This document shows, in pieces, positions 1 to 4,976 of a stretch of DNA of 6,890 nt; position 1 is the first letter of the stretch, and every line of letters begins with the position of its first letter. The notes beneath the pieces were generated by a model. That model searched no databases, was not told where the DNA came from, and saw nothing but the letters and a program-made list of their open reading frames with translations. Source of the DNA: an uncultured Lentisphaeria bacterium (GTDB lineage Bacteria; Verrucomicrobiota; Lentisphaeria; Victivallales; Victivallaceae); the NCBI GenBank assembly GCA_903821255.1, contig CAIJKT010000566.1:1-6890 (forward strand), given 5' to 3'. The translations under genes and the position numbers were made by a program.

Positions 1-853
1 AAACATACCACTCCGGCTTTTCGGCCAGATTGTCTTTTCTCAGCAGCACATATTCGTAAGCTGTCTGCTTCTTATTCTTAATATTATACGTGGCCTTGCT
101 GATTAATACAACATGTTCGAATGCAGAAAGTCCCGGGATTTTGTCGCCCAGCAGTACTTTGACGGTCTGTCTTTCCACAGGGCGTCCGCGTTTCTGGCGT
201 TCATTATATATGCGCTGCGGCAAATCTCTGTTCTGTATCTCATCAGCCTGTTTGAACATGGTTTCAAAATAGCCGATGCTGGCGTTGTCGAAATTTAATG
301 TACAGACATCAGCTTTCTGCTTGATGATCTCCAGCTCCGTTCCTTCATAAGGCGAGCCTTTCCAGACCTGTATCCCGCGCGGATAACTGTAGTCCACGCC
401 GCATACCGTATATTTCCCCTGTGCATCCCGGTTCAAAGTGATCTTCTCGATTAGAGGCGGCGACTTTTTATTTAAGAAAATATCGTAGATCAGTAAATAT
501 CCCCCGCTGCCCTCTGATTTGATTTTAAAATTCCGCTTTCTTAAATCTCCAAGCGCCACCCGGTCTTTTTTGAAATATTCAAACCAGCCATTGGCATCAA
601 CCACAGTTTCCTTGCAGACATCGAATTTCAGGCTGTCGGCATTTTTCAACCACTTGTCGGCAGCGGCAATTGTCGGCTCTCTGATCGAATTGTCATTCAT
701 ATTGGAGAAGCCGTAATAAAATGACAGGACAACCCCGGAAACAAGCAGGATGAATAATAAGCCAATCCTGGCCCTCCGCCATAAAACTGACCGGGCGGCC
801 ATTGCCGGAGTCACGGTATTACTCTTTTTCTTATTAAATCCCATAACACTCAT
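1..853 (-). CDS. Hypothetical single-pass membrane protein, C-terminus outside window
   Basis: An open minus-strand frame runs about 284 codons from ATG 853 to the window edge without a stop, so the C-terminus is missing. The N-terminus is basic (KKK near residues 8-10, RRAR at 26-29) and is followed by one hydrophobic segment at about residues 30-49 (IGLLFILLVSGVVLSFYYGF). This predicts a short cytoplasmic tail and a large periplasmic domain. The domain is rich in charged and aromatic residues and has three Val-Cys pairs. Its visible end (YEYVLLRKDN...PEWYV) resembles the last strands of small alpha+beta folds such as NTF2-like domains, but that is only an impression. I do not recognise the family. 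An alternative start at ATG 844 has a better-placed purine-rich GGATGAG (855-849) upstream. The gene is divergent from the ABC exporter, so shared regulation is possible. That it is real rests on the long open frame, the coherent membrane topology and normal codon use. Confidence 0.8.
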   Translation of the reverse strand, partial: MSVMGFNKKKSNTVTPAMAARSVLWRRARIGLLFILLVSGVVLSFYYGFSNMNDNSIREPTIAAADKWLKNADSLKFDVCKETVVDANGWFEYFKKDRVALGDLRKRNFKIKSEGSGGYLLIYDIFLNKKSPPLIEKITLNRDAQGKYTVCGVDYSYPRGIQVWKGSPYEGTELEIIKQKADVCTLNFDNASIGYFETMFKQADEIQNRDLPQRIYNERQKRGRPVERQTVKVLLGDKIPGLSAFEHVVLISKATYNIKNKKQTAYEYVLLRKDNLAEKPEWYV

Positions 854-1092
854 CCAAATAAAAATTTGTTACTTTAAACTGACCATAATATAATCCTTTC
901 AGGATCATGGACTACAGGTCTTTATGCCGAATACATGCTGTCAATTAATATAAACGCTTAAATACTCTATTCAACCGGCGCTTAATGCTTCCGGAACCGT
1001 CTCCGCCACTGGATAAAAAGTGTATTATTATATGAATATCATGTTTAACTCATTATAGAATCATATTATATTAATAATAACTTTTTAAGGAT
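854..1092. promoter_or_regulatory. Divergent intergenic region with candidate promoters
   Basis: These 239 AT-rich bases separate the divergent membrane-protein gene from the ABC exporter and must hold both promoters. For the exporter, the best match is TTTAAC (1044-1049), a 17-base spacer and TATATT (1067-1072), which would give a very short leader before AAGG (1087-1090). For the leftward gene, a perfect TTGACA reads on the minus strand at 944-939, but no good -10 lies 16-18 bases downstream of it. A small inverted repeat, ATCCT-TTC-AGGAT (893-905), lies in the presumed leader of the leftward gene. I find no ORF, riboswitch-like structure or tRNA here. Promoter calls in AT-rich DNA are weak. 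Confidence 0.35.
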
Positions 1093-2835
1093 ATGCAAGT
1101 TTTGGATACGAACCGTTTTGATTGCTGGGCGCTGGTTAAGCCGTACAGAATGCTGTTGATCGGAACAGTATTGTGTATTGTAATGTTCACCAACCTGGGG
1201 CTGACGATGCCCCTGATGCTGAAGATCGCAATTGACAAAATATTGCCGAATGCGGACTTTCAACTCTTCCTGATCATGTGCGGGGGCATGATCCTGATTT
1301 TTCTGGCCAGATGCCTGTTCCGCTATGTGTATTGCTATTTAATAAATTACGTGCAGATGCGGGTGCTGATCGATGTCAGACAGAAGCTGTTCAAACATCT
1401 GCAAAGCCTTTCCCTGCGGTTTTATGAAGAGTACCGCACCGGCAAATTGATCTCCAATGTGATTAATGATGTGGCGCAACTGCAGCAGTTGATTGGGATA
1501 TCAGTGCAGTTGTGCGATCAGCTTTTCATGCTCTTCGTAATCCTGATTGTACTGATGGTTATGAATGTCCAGATGTCTATTGTTCCGCTGATAATCATCC
1601 CGCTGCATTTCTGCAATCTGTTCTATTTCAAAAAAACTGTGGATGTGGACGTCAAGGCGCTGCAGGAAAGAATGTCGGAGATTTCGGCCAATCTGGCGGA
1701 GACGCTCAACGGAGTGAAAGTGGTTAAATCGTTCTCCAAGGAACGGACAGAGTGCAAGAATTTCTTTACCAGCCTCCGCCCGATACTGGATATCCAGATG
1801 CGGGCCAACGGGCAGTGGGTGCTTTCGTGGAACATCGTTGATATGACCAATATCTGCGCCTATCTGGCTATCATCGGACTGGGAACCCTGATGGTTCAGA
1901 AAGGCAGCATGACTATCGGCGACTTTGCGGCGTACTACGGCTATATCGGAATGCTGTTCGGCCCGATCAACGTGCTGTCCACTGTCAGCGGCAGCATATC
2001 CAACGGGCTGGCCGGAGCCGAGCGTATCATGAAACTGCTTAACACCATTCCGGAAATCAAGGAGGATCCGCATCCGGTCAAAGTCGAACGGCTGAACGGA
2101 TACATCGAATTTAATAACGTTTCATTCGGATACAATGAAAAGAAACGGGTGATTAAGGATTTTTCACTGAAGATCGAACCCGGCCAGAAAGTTGCGCTAG
2201 TCGGCCCCAGCGGTTCCGGCAAATCCACCGTCACCAATCTGCTGCTGCGGTTCTATGATATTAACGCCGGCGAGGTCAAAGTTGACGGCATCAACATAAA
2301 GAAACTCGGGCTGGAGTCATACCGCAACAATGTCGGCGTGGTGCTTCAGGAGCCGTTTCTGTTCAGCGGTACCATCAAGGAAAATATTGCTTATGCCAAA
2401 AAGGACGCCTCTGACGAGGAAATCCGCAATGCGGCTCAAATGGCCAATGTGGAAGAATTCGTCTCCATGCTGGAAAAACGTTATGAAACCACGGTCGGCG
2501 AAAACGGTGCCAGCCTGTCCGGCGGACAGAAACAGCGGCTGGCCATTGCCAGGGCTGTATTGAAAAACCCTTCAATCCTGATTCTGGACGAAGCCACTTC
2601 CGCGCTGGATACCGTATCCGAACACCTGGTGCAGGAGGCCCTCGACCGCCTGATGCGGGACAAGACGACGATCATAATCGCCCACCGGCTTTCGACCATC
2701 AGGAATGCAGATCTTATCGTAGTGATGAAAGACGGCCGGATTGTACAGCAGGGCAAACACGATGAGCTGCTGAATCAGGATGGAGTTTACAAGGAAATGT
2801 ACTTCAACCAGAAAAAAACTGCGGAAAAGATTTGA
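1093..2835 (+). CDS. ABC exporter half-transporter, fused permease and ATPase (MsbA/type I secretion-like)
   Basis: This 580-residue protein is the usual length for an exporter half-transporter that works as a dimer in the inner membrane. The N-terminal half holds hydrophobic segments at about 20-42, 57-84, two within 136-178 and a pair around 250-300, fitting the six-helix exporter fold. The nucleotide-binding domain (about 335-575) is complete: A-loop Tyr347, Walker A GPSGSGKS (371-378), Q-loop Gln419, signature LSGGQ (475-479), Walker B ILILD with catalytic Glu500, D-loop SALD (503-506) and H-loop His531. ATPase activity is therefore expected. There is no N-terminal C39 peptidase domain, so it should not cleave a double-glycine leader itself. 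The next gene is a HlyD-type adaptor, which points to tripartite export rather than a stand-alone lipid flippase; the substrate is unknown. The start is ATG 1093; AAGG at 1087-1090 is unusually close, and a TTG three codons downstream has better spacing. An in-frame TAA at 1078-1080 rules out a longer protein. Confidence 0.93.
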   Translation: MQVLDTNRFDCWALVKPYRMLLIGTVLCIVMFTNLGLTMPLMLKIAIDKILPNADFQLFLIMCGGMILIFLARCLFRYVYCYLINYVQMRVLIDVRQKLFKHLQSLSLRFYEEYRTGKLISNVINDVAQLQQLIGISVQLCDQLFMLFVILIVLMVMNVQMSIVPLIIIPLHFCNLFYFKKTVDVDVKALQERMSEISANLAETLNGVKVVKSFSKERTECKNFFTSLRPILDIQMRANGQWVLSWNIVDMTNICAYLAIIGLGTLMVQKGSMTIGDFAAYYGYIGMLFGPINVLSTVSGSISNGLAGAERIMKLLNTIPEIKEDPHPVKVERLNGYIEFNNVSFGYNEKKRVIKDFSLKIEPGQKVALVGPSGSGKSTVTNLLLRFYDINAGEVKVDGINIKKLGLESYRNNVGVVLQEPFLFSGTIKENIAYAKKDASDEEIRNAAQMANVEEFVSMLEKRYETTVGENGASLSGGQKQRLAIARAVLKNPSILILDEATSALDTVSEHLVQEALDRLMRDKTTIIIAHRLSTIRNADLIVVMKDGRIVQQGKHDELLNQDGVYKEMYFNQKKTAEKI

Positions 2836-2912
2836 ATATTATGAAATATTTTCATATTATGGAAGTATATTATAATGTTTATAGAAATTAAATTTGGAGT
2901 TCAGCAGTTTAT
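2836..2912 (+). promoter_or_regulatory. AT-rich exporter-adaptor spacer with hairpin and possible internal promoter
   Basis: Directly after the ABC stop codon is an inverted repeat, 2836-2846 pairing with 2850-2860 around a 3-base loop. It has eleven positions with one T-T mismatch, and its core is ATGAAA-TAT-TTTCAT. It is A/T-rich with no GC stem and no U tract, so it is unlikely to be a strong intrinsic terminator. A perfect -10 hexamer TATAAT lies at 2871-2876, and a -35-like TTTTCA (4 of 6 matches, 2849-2854) overlaps the hairpin's right arm with a 16-base spacer. The adaptor may thus have its own promoter, with an operator or transcript-stabilising hairpin overlapping it. The adaptor's ribosome site is TTTGGAG (2893-2899), 13 bases before ATG 2913, a longer gap than normal. 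Confidence 0.35.
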
Positions 2913-3986
2913 ATGAGTAATCAGGGCAGTATCCGGAACAAGTTCAAAGTGTTCAGGATCATTATCCTTTCCCTGTTGATGATCCTGGCGGGAGTGCTCC
3001 TTCTGCTGTTTTTCGGGCTGATTGAAGACACCGTCACCGGGCGCGGCAAGCTGGAGGGAATCCGGGAATACCAGATCAAATCCGGCATTACCGGCAAAGT
3101 GGAGTTTATCAGCAAGCGCGAAGGCGACAGCATCCGGGAAGGCGAAGTTCTGCTTGGTCTGGACCCGCGGGTGCTTCAGGACAAAATAACCATGGTCAGC
3201 AATGCCATCAATGACCTGCGATCTGAAATCAATGCCAAGACCGAGAACTTGAATATCCTGCGCCGCGACCCGCTCCCGGAATCCTACAGACATACTGAAA
3301 TTACGCTGGCGGAATACCGCACCCGGTTCGAAAAAAGCAGGAATGACCTGGAAATATACACTAAACTCTTCCAGCGCGAAGCCATCTCAAGACGGGAATT
3401 CCAGAAAGTGGAACTAGAACATCTCGCCAACCAGTCGAAAGTCCAGCAGTTGACCGAGGATTATGATAAGATTAAAAGCGGAATGGCCGAGAAGATCGTC
3501 AAAAAGGCGGAAAGCGAACTGGAACTGGAAAAGTCCCGCCTGTCCGGCAAGGAAAAAGAGCTGGAGATGATGAAACACCAGCTTGAGGATTACATCATCC
3601 GCGCCCCCGAAGACGGTGTGGTGTCGTATATCCCGGCCAAGCCCGGCGTCTATGTTGAAGCCGGAGAGATGATCGCCAAAGTGTCGGCCACCCAGAGCAA
3701 AAAGTTTGTCGCGCTGGTTGATGAAAAACTGGTTTACAAGATCAAGGAAGGCCAGCAGGCCAGAATTATCAGCAGCCAGTACAACTATTTCGATTACGGT
3801 TATTTCTACGGCAGGGTCATTGAGATCGGCCAGTTGCCGGAAAAAATCAACGGGGCCAACTATTATCCGGTAAAGGTGGTCTTGACCGTTGAACCGCAGA
3901 AATTGCGCCTCGGCTCCACCGCTGAAATCATGATTATTACCGGACGGGAAAGAATCATCTACTCGCTGCTCGGCTGGAGACGCTGA
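2913..3986 (+). CDS. HlyD-family periplasmic adaptor (membrane fusion) protein
   Basis: This 357-residue protein is predicted to bridge the ABC exporter to an outer-membrane channel. Basic residues 8-15 precede one membrane anchor at about 16-37 (IIILSLLMILAGVLLLLFFG), leaving the rest periplasmic. The split biotinyl-lipoyl domain is clear: the first half is at about 54-85 (TGKVEFISKREGDSIREGE, then LLGLDP) and the second at about 228-257 (IIRAPEDGVVSYIPAKPG...). Between them, residues about 90-225 form a charged heptad-like coiled-coil hairpin rich in Lys/Glu, with the usual F-x-x-x-A-I-S-x-x-E-F-Q element (QREAISRREFQ, 154-164) near its tip. A beta-barrel-like region follows (about 263-342, including FVALVDEKLV and the G-S-T-A-E-I strand), ending in a short basic tail. 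It lies 77 bases after the ABC gene on the same strand, the standard pairing for type I-like export. It appears intact; family membership is firm and substrate unknown. Confidence 0.92.
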   Translation: MSNQGSIRNKFKVFRIIILSLLMILAGVLLLLFFGLIEDTVTGRGKLEGIREYQIKSGITGKVEFISKREGDSIREGEVLLGLDPRVLQDKITMVSNAINDLRSEINAKTENLNILRRDPLPESYRHTEITLAEYRTRFEKSRNDLEIYTKLFQREAISRREFQKVELEHLANQSKVQQLTEDYDKIKSGMAEKIVKKAESELELEKSRLSGKEKELEMMKHQLEDYIIRAPEDGVVSYIPAKPGVYVEAGEMIAKVSATQSKKFVALVDEKLVYKIKEGQQARIISSQYNYFDYGYFYGRVIEIGQLPEKINGANYYPVKVVLTVEPQKLRLGSTAEIMIITGRERIIYSLLGWRR

Positions 3987-4106
3987 GGCTATATCATTGA
4001 CCAAACTGCATATCGCGATTGATCAAAACGCCGATTTTCTCCCGCCGCATCACTGAACTATTGCGCAATTTTCAAGTTTCGTTTATTCTATCCGTATTGA
4101 TAGACA
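3987..4106 (+). pseudogene. TTG-started 19-codon ORF and possible stump of a lost downstream gene
   Basis: Immediately after the adaptor stop, GAGG (3985-3988) sits 8 bases before a TTG codon (3997), which opens a 19-codon frame (M/L-TKLHIAIDQNADFLPPHH) ending at TGA 4054-4056. The good spacing and coupling to the adaptor suggest it was, or is, translated. If one base is skipped in the CCCGCCGC run near 4041-4048, reading continues as RITELLRNFQ and then a hydrophobic stretch (FILSVLIDII) to about 4105, where the antisense dehydrogenase remnant begins. This could be the N-terminal remnant of a third operon gene, a very short peptide gene, or chance. I recognise no family. A 6-bp hairpin, TCTATC-CGTATT-GATAGA (4087-4104), lies at the right end. 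No clear intrinsic terminator for the adaptor is visible. Confidence 0.25.
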
Positions 4107-4831
4107 TTATAAGCACGCTTGGTCCGGATGGCCGATCAGCAGTTCAGCCGCTTTGCCGACCTCTTTCAACGGTATGCAATGCGTGGTCATCGAATCCACG
4201 ATCAGCCGTTTTTCCGCGATCAACTGAATGATTTCCCGCAGATTGCGCTGCGTGGTGAACTGCACGAACGCCGCCGGGTAGTCTTTGCCGTATTCATATT
4301 CCATATCCTTGTAACCGGCGCCGGTCCTGGAGGTCGCCCGGATGTCCCGATTGCCGGAATAGGCACCGCTGCCGACATTGATTTTGCAGCCGCCGACCAG
4401 GATGATCCTGCCCATGGCGTGGGTGTCGGCGGACACTTTCATACAGGATTTGACGGATTCAAACGCGGCAGTGGCTTCGCCGCCGAAAGCGAAAATCGCG
4501 AAGTCTGCACCGTAGGGAGCCGCATTTTTTTGGTTTCTTCAACTGGATTCTGAGTTTTAAAATTGACAAAGCTCCTGATTTCACATTTTTTCGCAATTTT
4601 TATTCTGGAGGCAAAGCCTTCCCATCCGATTATTCTGGCATCGCTGAGCTGCGCCAGTTGCGCCGCCAGTTGCGCCGCCAGTTGCGCCGCCAGTTGCGCC
4701 GCCAGTTGCGCCGCCAGATTGCCGACAATGCCCAAGCCGAGCACTATGCCATATTCGCCAAGTTCCGGCACCGTCCGGCGGATGGCCTGCAAAGAAGTCG
4801 CGCCGAGGCAGGCATAAACCGCCGAATCGTG
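4107..4831 (-). pseudogene. Decayed zinc-type (MDR) dehydrogenase, bi-domain oxidoreductase-like; truncated and frameshifted
   Basis: The minus strand carries the NAD-binding half of a medium-chain dehydrogenase in two frames. The first (4831 to about 4525) reads AVYACLGATSLQAIRR, then VPELGE and the Rossmann loop GLGIVG, followed by a helix swollen by (LAAQ) repeats and the next strand ARIIG. At the minus-strand A7 run (plus-strand T7, 4525-4531) the frame breaks. Adding one A restores a coherent continuation: AAPYGADFAIFAFGGEATAA, then MGRIILVGG, then DYPAAFVQFTTQRN and a MTTHCIPLKEV end, stopping at TAA 4109-4107. The DYP...RN...LIA...THxxPL pattern resembles the dehydrogenase half of bi-domain dehydrogenase/Gfo-Idh oxidoreductases, but no Gfo/Idh domain follows. 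The GroES-like zinc-binding catalytic domain is absent and a TGA (4834-4832) lies just upstream in frame. It should be non-functional. It lies downstream of, and on the same strand as, the hydrolase gene and converges on the exporter operon. Confidence 0.78.
4653..4717. repeat. 12-bp tandem repeat, about 5.3 copies, inside the dehydrogenase remnant
   Basis: The unit CCAGTTGCGCCG is repeated perfectly five times (4654-4713) and followed by a partial CCAG; the flanking GCCAGATTGCC (4713-4723) is a diverged copy edge. On the minus strand each unit encodes Leu-Ala-Ala-Gln, so the array keeps the reading frame. It falls in the helix directly after the GLGIVG nucleotide-binding loop, where relatives have only one such turn or two. 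The perfect identity of the copies indicates recent slippage expansion, or possibly an assembly artefact. Confidence 0.93.
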
Positions 4832-4873
4832 TCAGGAGTCGTTTTTCTCTACTGAAAAGCACGTGACTTTCAT
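4832..4873 (-). pseudogene. Possible N-terminal stump of the dehydrogenase, 13 codons to an in-frame TGA
   Basis: In the same frame as the first half of the dehydrogenase remnant, ATG 4873-4871 opens MKVTCFSVEKNDS and stops at TGA 4834-4832, directly before HDSAVYACLG. An AGGG lies four bases upstream of the ATG as a possible ribosome site. The MK-hydrophobic-strand beginning is like many dehydrogenase N-termini. This would fit an internal deletion that removed the catalytic domain and joined the first strand to the cofactor-binding half. The match is too short to be sure. Confidence 0.3.
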
Positions 4874-4919
4874 GACACCCTATTATGCCGCGCGATTTTA
4901 AAATGTGACGTATAATATG

Positions 4920-4946
4920 GGTAATGGATTCCCGGCCATTACCGGG
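4920..4946 (-). terminator. Competing stem-loops just downstream of the hydrolase stop codon
   Basis: Two mutually exclusive inverted repeats overlap here: GGTAATGG (4920-4927) with CCATTACC (4936-4943) around an 8-base loop, and CCCGG (4931-4935) with CCGGG (4942-4946) around 6 bases. They lie about 30-57 bases after the hydrolase stop. Reading leftward, no U tract follows. A T7 run at 4961-4967 lies on the plus strand 14 bases beyond the second stem, too far for a textbook rightward terminator. A role in 3'-end formation or transcript protection is likely but unproven. Confidence 0.35.
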
Positions 4947-4976
4947 CGGAGACAGGACTGTTTTTTTATAAACGGC

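Noticed and set aside
1501..2073. 190-residue minus-strand ORF opposite the ABC gene
   Set aside because: It is a His/Gln/Arg-rich shadow of the ABC permease region, with no domain or ribosome site.
3414..4004. 196-residue minus-strand ORF opposite the adaptor gene
   Set aside because: It lies wholly over a clear HlyD-family gene, has no recognisable motif, and shows composition typical of an antisense shadow.
4525..4531. Programmed frameshift site at A7
   Set aside because: Slippage could restore the frame, but the absent catalytic domain and upstream stop make a functional product unlikely; decay or sequencing error is simpler.
4119..4553. 144-residue plus-strand ORF across the remnant region
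   Set aside because: It is antisense to the dehydrogenase remnant, whose minus-strand frames carry recognisable motifs (MGRIILVGG, DYPAAFVQF). The plus product is low-complexity Gly/Phe/Arg shadow sequence.
4653..4717. CRISPR-like array
   Set aside because: The units are 12 bp, contiguous and without spacers, so this is a simple tandem repeat inside a former coding region.
4563..4855. Plus-strand ORFs encoding (CAAS)n or (RRQL)n repeats as a possible repeat peptide
   Set aside because: They are other-frame readings of the 12-bp tandem array. They lack ribosome sites and non-repeat domains, while the minus frame fits a Rossmann helix.
4896..4905. Perfect palindrome ATTTTAAAAT upstream of the dehydrogenase stump as an operator
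   Set aside because: A 10-base A/T palindrome in AT-rich intergenic DNA is readily expected by chance, and no second copy was seen.
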